Shown: piece after piece, positions 44,975 to 55,121 of the stretch
How positions within the stretch are numbered: position 1 is the stretch's first letter
Layout: each line of letters starts with the position of its first letter
NCBI RefSeq assembly: GCF_910578695.1
Contig: NZ_CAJTQJ010000006.1
Span: forward strand, 1 to 64,000
DNA length: 64,000 bases
DNA from: an uncultured Brachyspira sp.
Lineage (GTDB): Bacteria; Spirochaetota; Brachyspiria; Brachyspirales; Brachyspiraceae
Reading direction: 5' to 3'
The notes under the pieces: generated by a model
Seen by the model: only the letters and a program-made list of their open reading frames with translations
The model's database searches: none
Told to the model about the DNA's origin: nothing
Translations under genes and position numbers: made by a program

Positions 44975-45265
44975 TTAAATAATATTACATATAGAATTAA
45001 TAATATTTAGTTTTTTTCTTTCTCTTTCGCTTAGAGGTGCATATTTAGATTTATATATTATATCATTTGCAAGAACTATAAATTGTTCCTTAAGCATTTC
45101 TGCAGCCTCTTTCGGAGTTTTTCCAGTAGATTTTATAGCTAAATCTTCATTACCTATAACATAATGATCATCTGCTATTTTTAGCATATAGCCTTTTAAT
45201 GGTTTTTTGAAGTGAAAATCATCTGCATCATTGAAATTCAATTCTATTTTCTGTTTCTGTGCCAT
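44975..45265 (-). CDS. Small protein of unknown function
   Basis: The 96-residue protein (MAQKQKIELNF...) has no signal or membrane segment. A central stretch, KSTGKTPKEAAEMLKEQFIVLANDI, is a helix resembling that of HicB-like antitoxins, but no toxin partner is visible, so I do not assign it. It starts 38 bases inside the end of the upstream lipoprotein gene, in another frame, so it is likely coupled to that gene. An upstream in-frame ATG at 45298 is possible. Confidence 0.6.
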   Translation of the reverse strand: MAQKQKIELNFNDADDFHFKKPLKGYMLKIADDHYVIGNEDLAIKSTGKTPKEAAEMLKEQFIVLANDIIYKSKYAPLSERERKKLNIINSICNII

Positions 45266-46046
45266 CAATATATACTCTCTCTTTTGTATAATCTTCATTT
45301 GTCAGGCTAAGTGTTTTTTGCGTAAATATAATATCATTTGTGTTGAAAGCATAAGGAGCTCTTCCTTTTAATTTACTCACTCCGTTTGATATAGCCTGAT
45401 CTATAACTATATATAATTCTTCAGCATGTCTTTTTTGATATTTCATAACATCTGCAATAACTATTTCATAAGCAGTTTGTCTGGTCGGACTGCCTGTATC
45501 GCCAATTATATGATAAGAATCTCCGTTTAAAGTGTCTATCCATAAGTAATCTCCGTCTATATCATATATCTCGAAATCTATAGTAACCTTTTGTGACCAA
45601 AAAGACATAGCAGAATTTGCATACATTATACCGTCTACCTTATCAGCAAGTATTAATAAAGTTTCTTCACTCAGCCTATTAGTTGCCAAAGTTCCTGTAG
45701 CAGCCACATAATCAGCACCCAATATAGAATGATTAGGTAATTCGGCAAAATCTTTATTTCCAATAGCTTCTTCTAAAGTTATAAGTCTGACCATTTCATT
45801 TTGAGAATTAAAATTACTAATAAAACTATTTAATACAAAATCAGCATATATTTCCGTATTTAAATATTTTAATTTGTCTAAATACTGATTAGTCATACTT
45901 TTAGGAAATGTAAAAGAAGCAATAGCAATATTTCTCTTTTTTTCTATAATATCATCTACTCTTACATAGGAATATCTTGATGCACATGATATAATAATAA
46001 ATAAAGATAATATTATAAATATAAAAAAATTAATTTTCCTATTCAT
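45228..46046 (-). CDS. Predicted lipoprotein, unknown function
   Basis: The 272-residue protein has a lipoprotein signal (INFFIFIILSLFIIISC, Cys about 21). The mature part begins with NIAIASFTFPKSMTN, which loosely resembles CsgG/TolB-type beta-strand starts, and contains ILGADYVAATGTLATN. I recognise no family with confidence. It is 14 bases downstream of the HEAT-repeat gene in the alaS operon. Confidence 0.7.
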   Translation of the reverse strand: MNRKINFFIFIILSLFIIISCASRYSYVRVDDIIEKKRNIAIASFTFPKSMTNQYLDKLKYLNTEIYADFVLNSFISNFNSQNEMVRLITLEEAIGNKDFAELPNHSILGADYVAATGTLATNRLSEETLLILADKVDGIMYANSAMSFWSQKVTIDFEIYDIDGDYLWIDTLNGDSYHIIGDTGSPTRQTAYEIVIADVMKYQKRHAEELYIVIDQAISNGVSKLKGRAPYAFNTNDIIFTQKTLSLTNEDYTKERVYIDGTETENRIEFQ

Positions 46047-46060
46047 CTGATATATTTCCT

Positions 46061-46732
46061 TTATGCCTCTTCATCTTTTTTATTTTCTCTGTATTCTATT
46101 ACCTGATTAATAATAGATTTTACTGCATAATCTTTATCTGTAGAAGCAAGCAGATTCAAAGCTCTGTCAATTCTTATATCATCATAATCTTTCAAAGCCT
46201 CCACAGCCGCCATTCTTACCCATTTATTTTTACTCGATAAACTGTCAAGTATAGAGTTTAAAAGTTCTTTAGCATTCATTTTACCAGCTACTTTAAGCCC
46301 TTCTATCTGCACCTGCAAGTCTGTATCGGATATAGCCCTTTTAACTCTGTCAATAGTTTCAGGATTATTAGCCTCCAATCTTCCAAGCCCTAAAATAGCC
46401 AAGCATCGAACATTAAAATCAGGGTCTTCAACACTTGCTCTGAGAAAATCGCTATAAGCAATATCAGCCTCTATTTTTCCTAAAAGCCATATAGCCTCAG
46501 CCCTTACCTCTCTTCCTCCATTTTGTGCTGCATTTAAAACCTCTAATATAACTTCTTCATCATCAGGATTTTTTGCTAGCTTTTTTTCCGCTTTATGAAC
46601 ATCATCAAGTCTTCTCAAAGTAACATCTTTTGCAGAACAAGATATAATCAGTAAAAATACCGCAGTAAATATAAAAGCTATTATATTTTTTTTTATATTA
46701 TATTTCATAATCATATTATATTTTATAACCAT
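46061..46732 (-). CDS. HEAT-repeat lipoprotein
   Basis: The 223-residue protein has a signal ending in IFTAVFLLIISC (lipidated Cys near residue 32) and HEAT-like repeats: REVRAEAIWLLGKIEAD, FNVRCLAILGLGRLEAN and KWVRMAAVEALKDYDD. These form a curved solenoid for protein binding. The start could equally be the ATG at 46708 (MKYNIKK), which gives a more usual signal length. It follows alaS by seven bases. Confidence 0.78.
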   Translation of the reverse strand: MVIKYNMIMKYNIKKNIIAFIFTAVFLLIISCSAKDVTLRRLDDVHKAEKKLAKNPDDEEVILEVLNAAQNGGREVRAEAIWLLGKIEADIAYSDFLRASVEDPDFNVRCLAILGLGRLEANNPETIDRVKRAISDTDLQVQIEGLKVAGKMNAKELLNSILDSLSSKNKWVRMAAVEALKDYDDIRIDRALNLLASTDKDYAVKSIINQVIEYRENKKDEEA

Positions 46733-46739
46733 TTACTCT

Positions 46740-49346
46740 TTAATTTATTAATTTATTTCTTAATCTATTAATTTCTTCTTTGGCTTTATCTATATTTTCT
46801 ATAGAACCCTGAGCAAAAGCGTCTTTTCCTCCGCCTCTTCCTCCGCTTACAGCTATAATATCTTTTATAATATTATTTGCGGATAATTTTTTTTCTTTTA
46901 AAGCATTTCCTGTTATCTGTACAAGTATAGAGTCGGAAGAATCTGTTTTACTTATCATTACAGCGATACTATCTTTTACTCTCTCTTTTATAGTATCAGC
47001 ATAAAGCCTAACTTCTTTAATATCCTCATTAAACTCCAAATTATAGAATCTAATTCCTTTTAGCTCTTCATAATTATCCATAAATGAAACAGAAGCAGCA
47101 GATGAAGTTTTTAACTGTTTAATTTCTTTCTGCAGTTTTTTCACTTCGTTTTGCAGGCTTTCTGCTCTTACAGTAATATCGTCTGTCTTTGAAGCATTTA
47201 ATATATATGCTAGATTTTTCATTTTACTGAATAATTTGCTTGCTTCATTAGCAGCCTTTAATCCTGTTATAGCCTCTATCCTTCTAACACCGCTTGCTAC
47301 GGAACCTTCGCTTACTATATGAAAATAACCAATTTCCGATGTATTTGTCAAATGACTTCCTCCGCATAGCTCTACGGAAAAACCATTGCCTATATCAAGT
47401 ATTCTTACAGTATCAGGATATTTTTCACCGAATAAAGCCTTAGCTCCGCATAAAATAGCCTCTTCTTTAGGCATATATTTTATTACGGCAGGCATTGATT
47501 TAAATACAATCTCATTAACCTGATTTTCTATATTTATTAAAGTTTCATCTGAAATTGAATCAGGGTGAGTAAAGTCAAATCTCAAATACTCATCAGATAC
47601 GAAGCTTCCAGCCTGATTAATATGGTTTCCAAGATTAAGCTCTAATATTTTCTGAAGTATATGAGTAGCCGTATGATTCTTTCTCACGGCACTTCTTCTG
47701 TCAAAATTAACGAATAATTTTATTTCTTCTCCTACGCTTAAAGAATGACTGCTGCAGTCTGCTATATGTATAATAGTATTTTCCTTTTTCTGAGTATCTG
47801 TTATTTTTATGATTTCTTTTCTGCTGTTTTCTATATATCCGTTATCTCCAATCTGTCCTCCCATCTCTCCATAGAAAGGAGATACATCAGTAATAATTAA
47901 AGCATTTGAAGATGATGCTTTTTCTTTTTTGCTGTTATTTTCATATACGGCAGTAATTTTGGCGTTTACCCCGTTTATCAGATTATCAGTTTCTTCTCCT
48001 ACATATTTAGTTTCATAATTTTCAACATATATGAATTTTGATTTTTTATCTTCTCCTGCACCTCTGCTTCTTTTTTTCTGCTCTTCCATAGCTTTTTCAA
48101 AACCAGCTTTATCAACTGTAAAGCCATGATCTGATGCTTCTTCCTCTGTTATATCTATAGGAAGTCCGTAAGTATCAAAAAGCATAAAAGCATCTTTTCC
48201 CGATATTATTTTAGTGTCTTTATTTTCTTCAAATACATTATAAAGTTTATTCATACCAGAAGATATTGTACTTATAAATTTATTTTCTTCTTCTTTCAGT
48301 ATTTTTTTTACATTTTCTTCTTCTTTCGGAAGATAATCATATATATCTTTATATACATTAACTACAGAATATGTAATTTCACTCAAAAAAGCATTTTTAT
48401 GTCCCAAATCGCTTGCAGTTTTTAAAGCTCTTCTTAAAAGCCTTCTAAGTACATAACCTCTTCCCTCATTTGAAGGAGTACAGCCTTCTGATATTACAAA
48501 TACCAATGCTCTTAAATGATCCGCTATTAAATTTATTTTAGTCTTATTTTTATCCTCATATTTGATATTTAGTTTTTTGACTACTGCATCAACTATAGGC
48601 TTCATTACATCAGTTTGATAATTGCTTTCAGCATTTTGAGTAATATAGCATAATCTTTCAAGCCCCATTCCTGTATCTATGCCTACATTAGGAAGAGGAG
48701 ATAAATTGCCGTCAGTATCCTGAAAAAACTCATTAAATACTAAATTCCAAAACTCTAAATATCTTTCACAGTCGCAGCCTACAAAACAATCAGAATTACC
48801 GCATCCTTTTTCTTCTCCCATATCAATATAAAGTTCGCTGCAAGGTCCGCAGGCACCAGAATCCCCAGCAGGTCCCCAGAAATTATCTTTTTTTCCAAGT
48901 CTTACTATCTTTTCTTTAGGTACTCCAATATGTTCATTCCAAATTTTGAAAGCATCATCATCTTTTTCATAAATGGAAACATATATTTTTTCAATAGGAA
49001 GTTTAATTATTTGAGTAGAAAATTCCCAAGCAAATTCTATAGCCTCTTTTTTGAAATAATCTCCCATAAAACAGAAATTACCGAACATTTCAAAAAAAGT
49101 ATGATGTCTTGCAGTTTTTCCTATATTTTCTAAATCAGAAAGTCTAAAACATTTTTGTATGGTAGCTACTCTTGAATAAGGAGCTTTCTTTATTCCTGCA
49201 TAATAAGGCTTGAATTGGAGCATTCCTGCTGTAGTAAATAAAAGGCTTGGGTCATCTATAGGTATAAGAGATGATGATTTCTCTATAGCATGCTGTTTGC
49301 TTTTAAAGAAATCTTTGAATTTTTCTCTCAATTCTAAATGTGTCAT
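46740..49346 (-). CDS. alaS: Alanyl-tRNA synthetase
   Basis: This class II synthetase charges tRNA-Ala. The 868-residue length is typical. The catalytic domain begins LELREKFKDFFKSKQH and has TTAGMLQFKPYYAG and RHHTFFEMFGNF; the editing domain has the zinc/His motif HTATHIL and VELCGGSHL; the C-terminal domain ends with SGGRGGGKDAFAQGS. I chose ATG 49346 over 49370 because GGGAG sits six bases upstream. Two lipoprotein genes and a small protein follow within short gaps. Confidence 0.96.
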   Translation of the reverse strand: MTHLELREKFKDFFKSKQHAIEKSSSLIPIDDPSLLFTTAGMLQFKPYYAGIKKAPYSRVATIQKCFRLSDLENIGKTARHHTFFEMFGNFCFMGDYFKKEAIEFAWEFSTQIIKLPIEKIYVSIYEKDDDAFKIWNEHIGVPKEKIVRLGKKDNFWGPAGDSGACGPCSELYIDMGEEKGCGNSDCFVGCDCERYLEFWNLVFNEFFQDTDGNLSPLPNVGIDTGMGLERLCYITQNAESNYQTDVMKPIVDAVVKKLNIKYEDKNKTKINLIADHLRALVFVISEGCTPSNEGRGYVLRRLLRRALKTASDLGHKNAFLSEITYSVVNVYKDIYDYLPKEEENVKKILKEEENKFISTISSGMNKLYNVFEENKDTKIISGKDAFMLFDTYGLPIDITEEEASDHGFTVDKAGFEKAMEEQKKRSRGAGEDKKSKFIYVENYETKYVGEETDNLINGVNAKITAVYENNSKKEKASSSNALIITDVSPFYGEMGGQIGDNGYIENSRKEIIKITDTQKKENTIIHIADCSSHSLSVGEEIKLFVNFDRRSAVRKNHTATHILQKILELNLGNHINQAGSFVSDEYLRFDFTHPDSISDETLINIENQVNEIVFKSMPAVIKYMPKEEAILCGAKALFGEKYPDTVRILDIGNGFSVELCGGSHLTNTSEIGYFHIVSEGSVASGVRRIEAITGLKAANEASKLFSKMKNLAYILNASKTDDITVRAESLQNEVKKLQKEIKQLKTSSAASVSFMDNYEELKGIRFYNLEFNEDIKEVRLYADTIKERVKDSIAVMISKTDSSDSILVQITGNALKEKKLSANNIIKDIIAVSGGRGGGKDAFAQGSIENIDKAKEEINRLRNKLIN

Positions 49347-49489
49347 GATCACTCCCGTTTTTAAGAACATTTATATATGAAAACTTAAATTTTTTATCGT
49401 TAAATTATATATTTAATTAATAATATATTAAATTAATTATGAATGCAAGTTAAAATTAAAAAATAGATTATATAATACTTAAGTAATAA

Positions 49490-49527
49490 AAAAAAAGAGG
49501 AGTAATTATATATGCCCCTCTTTTTTT
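49490..49527. terminator. Intrinsic terminator downstream of degP
   Basis: AAAAAAAGAGG and CCTCTTTTTTT pair perfectly over 11 bases around a 16-base loop, about 35 bases after the degP stop and between degP and alaS, both on the minus strand. Confidence 0.85.
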
Positions 49528-49562
49528 GATTAATAAACTTTTATAAGTTAAAGACTATTAAT

Positions 49563-51074
49563 TTATTCTATAATTATAACATAAGTCATTCTTGCCCTTT
49601 TTATTGTTACAGTAAATGACTTATCATTTCCATAGGATTTAACAAAGTTATTATAATCATCTATATTTGAAATAGTTACTCCGTTAATAGCTTTAATAAC
49701 ATCTCCCGGTCTAAGTCCGTACTGATATGCTTTTGAGTTCTGAGTCATATTAAGAACTGCAACACCTCTTTCATTACTTCTTATCTGAAGCCTTTGAGAT
49801 ATTTCAGGAGTGATATTTGAAACATCTAATCCCATCCAAGAACGGGCATTGCCTTGAGAGTTATTTTGAGACTGTCTTGTAGGCACAACATTTTCATCTT
49901 CAACTCTGGCTTCTATAGTAATTTTAGAAGTTCTCTCTCTTCCATTTCTCAAATATTTAACAGTAACTTCTTTTCCTACTTTTGTAGTTGCTACTTTATT
50001 AAATAAATCTCCTGACTTAGTCATTTTTTCGCCGTCATACTCTATTATAATATCTCCGTCCTGCAAGCCTCCTTTATCGGCTGGAGAATTTGGTATAACT
50101 TCGCTTACATATACTCCGCTGTTTTGTCTTACATTAAGTCCTCTTGATAAATTTTCATCTATATCCTGCAGATATATTCCCAAATATCCTCTTGTAACTT
50201 TTCCGTTTTCTTTTAAGTCAGTCATAACAGAAGTAGCAAGATTAATAGGAGTAGCAAAACCTATTCCTATGCTTCCGCCTGAAGTAGAGTATATCAAAGT
50301 ATTTATTCCTATTACCTGTCCGTGAATATTAAATAAAGGACCTCCTGAATTACCTGGGTTTATAGCAACATCAGTCTGTATATATCTTTGATATTTATTA
50401 GCTCCTACATCGCTTCTTCCTTTAGCACTTACAATACCGAATGTAACAGTATTATTAAGCCCGTAAGGGTTTCCTATAGCAATAGCAAATTCTCCCGGTT
50501 CTATAGCATCGCTGTCGCCTAAAGCAACATAAGGAAAATCTCTGTTATTATTTTCTATTTTTAGTAAAGCCAAATCATAAGCCTCATCATATCCTATCAA
50601 TTTGGCAGGCAGTTCTTCATCTTCTCCGTAAAGAGTAACCATTATTTTAGTAGCATTTTTTACTACATGATAATTGGAAAGTATATAGCCCTCTTCATTT
50701 ATAATAAATCCGCTTCCTAAAGATTTCTGACTTCTCTTCTGTCTAGGCATTTGATCTCCGAAGAAAAATCTGAAGAATTCATCTGCATATCTGTCTTCTC
50801 TAGTTTCTCCTGCTTCTATTTCAGTAGATATATTAACCACAGCAGGCATATTTTTATCAACTACTTCTCTTATAGCTCCTTCAACTGCTAAAGCACCGTC
50901 TAATGAACCTGTAAAAGCAGTTTTTTCCGGTGCTGCTTGAGCATGAACTAAAAACTCTCCTTTTTTATAATTTTTTTCATACGAAAATATAAAAAAAGAA
51001 ATAATTATACCAACCAAAGTAAATGTAAGCCCAAGATTTAAAAAGAACATAAATGAATGTTTTTTCTGCTCCAT
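49563..51074 (-). CDS. DegP/HtrA-type periplasmic serine protease
   Basis: The 503-residue Do-family protease has an N-terminal membrane segment (about 8-30) that may act as a signal anchor. The catalytic triad is His136 (NYHVV), Asp167 (DEAYDLAL) and Ser243 (NPGNSGGPLF). Two PDZ domains follow (about 285-385 and 410-500; GYLGIYLQDI and RSWMGLDVSN as entry points). It degrades or refolds misfolded envelope proteins. degP homologues are often stress-induced; no operator is evident upstream. Confidence 0.95.
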   Translation of the reverse strand: MEQKKHSFMFFLNLGLTFTLVGIIISFFIFSYEKNYKKGEFLVHAQAAPEKTAFTGSLDGALAVEGAIREVVDKNMPAVVNISTEIEAGETREDRYADEFFRFFFGDQMPRQKRSQKSLGSGFIINEEGYILSNYHVVKNATKIMVTLYGEDEELPAKLIGYDEAYDLALLKIENNNRDFPYVALGDSDAIEPGEFAIAIGNPYGLNNTVTFGIVSAKGRSDVGANKYQRYIQTDVAINPGNSGGPLFNIHGQVIGINTLIYSTSGGSIGIGFATPINLATSVMTDLKENGKVTRGYLGIYLQDIDENLSRGLNVRQNSGVYVSEVIPNSPADKGGLQDGDIIIEYDGEKMTKSGDLFNKVATTKVGKEVTVKYLRNGRERTSKITIEARVEDENVVPTRQSQNNSQGNARSWMGLDVSNITPEISQRLQIRSNERGVAVLNMTQNSKAYQYGLRPGDVIKAINGVTISNIDDYNNFVKSYGNDKSFTVTIKRARMTYVIIIE

Positions 51075-51257
51075 ATACTCATAACCTCCTATTTAATTAA
51101 AATATATTTTTTAAAACTTGATAATTGATTTAATTTTCAATAATAATAAAAAATCATAATAAAAGTTTCGCCTCATAGTTTATGAGAATATTACAATTAT
51201 TATATTTAAGTAAATTTTATATAATATAAACCTACAAAAAAAATACAAAGTAAAAAG

Positions 51258-52190
51258 CTATTTATAATTATTATGTTTGTAAAATGTTTCAGCTTCGCCT
51301 TTAGGTCTTGTATTCCATCTAGGGTGAATCCAAAGCCAATTTTCAGGATATTTTGTTATTATTTCTTCCAATTTTTTTGTATATCTTTGAACATTATGTC
51401 TTATAGTTTCTTCTTTGGTTTCTTTTTCTTCTATATACATTATATCATGAACTATAATTTTATGATGTCCGTATCTGTCAGGCAGACTATAAACTATAGC
51501 CATTGGAGAACCTGTTTTCATAGCTATAGCTACAGGACCTACAGCTGTAGCACAAGGATATCCGAAAAAATCTACAAAAATACCTTCTAAATAATTCTGA
51601 TCGCATAAAAAAGCTACAGGCGAATTATTATTTAAAACATTAAATATTTCTCTTAAATCTCCCCATCTTGATATGCATTTCATTCCTCTTTTTTCACGCC
51701 AAGAACGCATATATGCATCTAGTTTCGGATTATCAAGAGGTCTGAATATAACACCCGGATTATAGCCTTTGATAGCAAAATAAAAAGCTATATATTCCCA
51801 ATTTCCTATATGCCCTGTTATAGCTATAATTCCTCTCTTTTTTTTATTCATAGCTTCATCAAATATATCCTGTCCTTCTATTTTTATTCTCTTTAATATT
51901 TGCTTATCTGACATTTTTGATGATTTAATGAACTCTGCAAAAGTCATCATCATAGATTTTATGGATCTCTTTGCTATTTTTTTTCTCTCTTTAAAACTTT
52001 TCTGCGGAAATGCCTGCTTTAAATTAATAAATGCAACTTTTCTTATACTTGGTACAAAATAGTACATTAAAGTTCCTACAAGTTTTGCAAATAATATTAC
52101 AATGATATAAGGCATAAATGCTAATATTTCCATTAATATACGAAGCGGAATATATTCCAGCATTATAACCTTTGGTGATTTATAAGCCAA
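51258..52190 (-). CDS. LpxL/HtrB-like lysophospholipid/lipid A acyltransferase
   Basis: The 310-residue protein has an N-terminal hydrophobic segment (MPYIIVILFAKLVGTLMYYF) and the acyltransferase motif GHIGNWEYIA (H-x4-E type) at about residue 126-135, plus FRPLDNPKLDAYM, FLCDQNYLEGIFVDFFG and WLWIHPRWNTRPKG. This matches LpxL/HtrB-type transferases that add secondary acyl chains to lipid A precursors. The acyl donor is unknown. It lies 14 bases after the large acidic protein gene. Confidence 0.88.
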   Translation of the reverse strand: MAYKSPKVIMLEYIPLRILMEILAFMPYIIVILFAKLVGTLMYYFVPSIRKVAFINLKQAFPQKSFKERKKIAKRSIKSMMMTFAEFIKSSKMSDKQILKRIKIEGQDIFDEAMNKKKRGIIAITGHIGNWEYIAFYFAIKGYNPGVIFRPLDNPKLDAYMRSWREKRGMKCISRWGDLREIFNVLNNNSPVAFLCDQNYLEGIFVDFFGYPCATAVGPVAIAMKTGSPMAIVYSLPDRYGHHKIIVHDIMYIEEKETKEETIRHNVQRYTKKLEEIITKYPENWLWIHPRWNTRPKGEAETFYKHNNYK

Positions 52191-52204
52191 ATGATACCTC
52201 TCTT

Positions 52205-54235
52205 TTACTTTTTAGCTTCCTCTTCTTTAGTCTCTTCTGCATCTTTATTTTCTTCAGAAAATAATTCTTCATCTTCTACATTGCTAAATTCATCATTAGT
52301 ATCTTCTTTTATATTATTATCATCTATATTGTTATCATTATTATTTGTATTTTCAGTATTATCATTTTCTAAATTATTATTATTATCATTATTTTTATCA
52401 TCTAAATTATTATTTTCATTATCTAAATTTTTATCATCTTCTTTATTATTAACTGTATTATTTTCTAAATTATTATCATCATTTTGATTTTCAGAAGCAG
52501 TTTTTTCTTCTTGTTTCTCAATTTCAGCCTGATTATCTTGTACTTCTATTAATATTCCTGCACCTGATAACTCTCCCTGTGTAATTAAATAATTAAATCC
52601 CGAAATAAAATAATAAGCCTCTGTTAAAGCTTTTAATACACTATAACCTTGTATTCTCTTTTTTGTTTTACCTATTTCTGCTGGAAAATTTAATATATCA
52701 TTAGGGTTTTCTATTATTCTTTCTCTCTCTTCTTTATCTAATAATAATTTATCAAGCTTTTTCTTGAAAGGAGTTATTATTGATATAAAAGTGCTTTTCA
52801 AATTTTTAGCTATATAAGAACGCTGCCCGTTTTTATCAGACAGCATAGAAACTCTTTGTTCAAAACGCATAGCTTTATCTTCTTCTATTTTATTAATAGT
52901 TTTACAAAGTTCGCTGTATTCATTTAATCTTGAATTAGTATCTGATAATGATAGAAATATATTATTAAAATCATTTTTATAGTCTGTTCTTACCTGATTA
53001 TCATAAACTAAATTATATCTTACTTTATTTGATACAAATACTGCAGAATATTCTCTGTCTAAAAAATCTATTAAAACTTTTATTCTATATATTTTATCTT
53101 TAATAGGCACTATATAGAATGGGTCTGCTTCATATTCTATGTCATTATCCTCTTTTTTGAATGATACGCATTTATTAATAAGTTTTACACCTATAGATTC
53201 AACTTTACTCAATTTTTCTTCTTCATCATCTTTTTTCTTTCCTATGTTTTCTTTAGCTTCTTCTATTTGACTTTCATGTAATTTTTCTTTTTCTTTTCTT
53301 AATTTAGTATAGTATCCTAATATATCTTCATCAGTAATATTCAGATAGCGTTTAAAATCACTAATAGTTTCGAGCTTTTCCTTTGAAGCATACTGCAGAA
53401 GCACAAATAGTTTAGGATAATACTTTGAATATACTAAATCTACAGCTCTTTTAAAAGCAGATATTCTTGAGTTTACTATACCTTTGCTTATATTATCAAC
53501 AATGGCGTATGCAAGCATAGCTTTCTCTCCTGCTAATTTCATTCTTGAAGAGTATTCGTGAAGAACATAAAGCGGTCTGAATATAGCTTTTATTTCTTTA
53601 ATATAGCTGTCAGCTGAAACATCGCTGTTTAATTCTTTATACGGTCTTAAAAAATCTTTATATGTTTTTTCATTATATTGATCTTTTATTCTTTCTAAAA
53701 GCTCCAAATCTTCTAAGTCTTTAGAAAATTGATGTACTATTTTTTGATGTTTCTCTTTAGCATCTATACTAGAATTATCGCTTGGGTTTAAGGCATTAAA
53801 AATTAATGTGTCCATTTCTAAAAGTGCTGCTATAACATTTTTATCTATAAAGTTTAAGAATTTCGGATTGACATTTCCCCCTGTAAAAGTTATAACTCCT
53901 GCACTTAAGGCATTAAACCATAATTTAACATTAACAAATAAGCCGCTGTTTTTTTTACTTGAGATGTCTGCTGATGAAGATTTACTGCTTTTATTTTTTG
54001 TATTATTTTTTGTGCTTCTGCTGCCGCTGTCTCTTAAATTTCTGCTGCTGTTTCCGCCTACTAATGTGTTTGAAGATTTTCTTGATGATACTCCAATAAC
54101 TCCCGTATTAGGTTTTTTTTTATCGGCTATAATTTCTCCGCCTGCATCTACAAATTTGTTAAATAAATCTTTTCTGGCATCTTTATTAAGCTCATCTAAT
54201 TTTAATCTATCTCTAGTGTTATCTATATCTCCCAT
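52205..54235 (-). CDS. Large hypothetical protein with an acidic, Asn-rich C-terminal tail
   Basis: The 676-residue soluble protein has an N-terminal block (RDRLKLDELNKDARKDLF, about 8-25) that looks conserved in spirochaetes, a helical middle region (about 110-560), and a low-complexity tail (about 560-676) of Asn, Asp and Glu repeats, such as NLDNENNNLDDKNNDNNNN. The tail is intrinsically disordered and may bind cations or act as a linker. It has no signal or membrane segment. I cannot assign a function. It is followed by the acyltransferase. Confidence 0.7.
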   Translation of the reverse strand: MGDIDNTRDRLKLDELNKDARKDLFNKFVDAGGEIIADKKKPNTGVIGVSSRKSSNTLVGGNSSRNLRDSGSRSTKNNTKNKSSKSSSADISSKKNSGLFVNVKLWFNALSAGVITFTGGNVNPKFLNFIDKNVIAALLEMDTLIFNALNPSDNSSIDAKEKHQKIVHQFSKDLEDLELLERIKDQYNEKTYKDFLRPYKELNSDVSADSYIKEIKAIFRPLYVLHEYSSRMKLAGEKAMLAYAIVDNISKGIVNSRISAFKRAVDLVYSKYYPKLFVLLQYASKEKLETISDFKRYLNITDEDILGYYTKLRKEKEKLHESQIEEAKENIGKKKDDEEEKLSKVESIGVKLINKCVSFKKEDNDIEYEADPFYIVPIKDKIYRIKVLIDFLDREYSAVFVSNKVRYNLVYDNQVRTDYKNDFNNIFLSLSDTNSRLNEYSELCKTINKIEEDKAMRFEQRVSMLSDKNGQRSYIAKNLKSTFISIITPFKKKLDKLLLDKEERERIIENPNDILNFPAEIGKTKKRIQGYSVLKALTEAYYFISGFNYLITQGELSGAGILIEVQDNQAEIEKQEEKTASENQNDDNNLENNTVNNKEDDKNLDNENNNLDDKNNDNNNNLENDNTENTNNNDNNIDDNNIKEDTNDEFSNVEDEELFSEENKDAEETKEEEAKK

Positions 54236-54282
54236 AAATAATAACTCCTATGATTTTTATTTTATATTTACTGCTTATTTAT

Positions 54283-55065
54283 TTACCGCCTATGTATTAT
54301 AGTAGCACTGCCCTGATTTTCTGCCATAATAGTCATACTAGATATTTGTACATGGCTTTTTCTAGTTAGTACATACTCTATATTATCGGCTATATCTTCT
54401 GCATATAGAGGGTTAAATCCTTTATATACATTATCAGCCTTTTCTTTATCTCCTTTAAATCTTACAGTAGAAAATTCGGTATTTACCGCACCGGGTTTTA
54501 TATTAGTTATTTTTACAGGCTTATCTATTAATTCTACTCTAAGACTGTCTCCGAACATTTCTACAAAAGATTTGGTAGCACAATATACAGCCCCTCCGCT
54601 ATAAGCTTCATCTGCTGCAGTAGATGAAAGATTTACTATATGTCCATAGCTGCTTTCTAATATATAAGGAAGAAGAAGCCTAGTTAATACTATTAAGCCT
54701 TCGCAGTTTACTCTAAGCATTTGTATTGAGTCTTCTATGCTGTTATTATAATATAAATCTTTTTCTAAAGCTAAGCCTGCATTATTTATAAGTATGTCTA
54801 TATTTTTATAAGTATTTTCTGAGGCAAGATTTTCTACAGCTTTTTTAATATCTTCTGTTTTTGAAAAGTCTAATTCTATGGCTTTCACTTTTATATTATA
54901 TTTTTCTTCCAATTCGGATTTTAATATATTCAGCTTTTCTATTCTTCTGGCTGCCAATATAAGATTAACTCCGTTAGATGCAAGCATTTTAGAAACCGCT
55001 TCGCCGATACCTGCACTTGCTCCTGATACAAAAGCCGTTCTCCCTTTAATATTTTCTGCATACAT
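54283..55065 (-). CDS. Short-chain dehydrogenase/reductase
   Basis: The 260-residue SDR has NAD(P)-binding AFVSGASAGIGEAVSKMLA (about 11-29), NNAGLALEKD, and the catalytic Ser-Tyr-Lys region HIVNLSSTAADEAYSGGAVYCATKSFVEMF (core VYCATKSF). The substrate is unknown. It lies upstream of the large acidic protein gene, with a 47-base gap, on the same strand. Confidence 0.92.
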   Translation of the reverse strand: MYAENIKGRTAFVSGASAGIGEAVSKMLASNGVNLILAARRIEKLNILKSELEEKYNIKVKAIELDFSKTEDIKKAVENLASENTYKNIDILINNAGLALEKDLYYNNSIEDSIQMLRVNCEGLIVLTRLLLPYILESSYGHIVNLSSTAADEAYSGGAVYCATKSFVEMFGDSLRVELIDKPVKITNIKPGAVNTEFSTVRFKGDKEKADNVYKGFNPLYAEDIADNIEYVLTRKSHVQISSMTIMAENQGSATIIHRR

Positions 55066-55121
55066 AATTAATGCTTCCTTAATTATTTTTTTATTTGTTC
55101 CTTAATTATTTTTTATTTAAT

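Noticed and set aside
44975..45265. HicB-like antitoxin
   Set aside because: Only one helix is suggestive and no HicA-like toxin gene is adjacent, so the identity is not supported.
52191..54302. Long plus-strand open frames opposite the acidic-tailed protein (52191-52487 and 53808-54302)
   Set aside because: They are Ser/Leu/Phe-rich mirror images of the low-complexity minus-strand gene; the minus-strand frame is much longer and has a coherent domain order.
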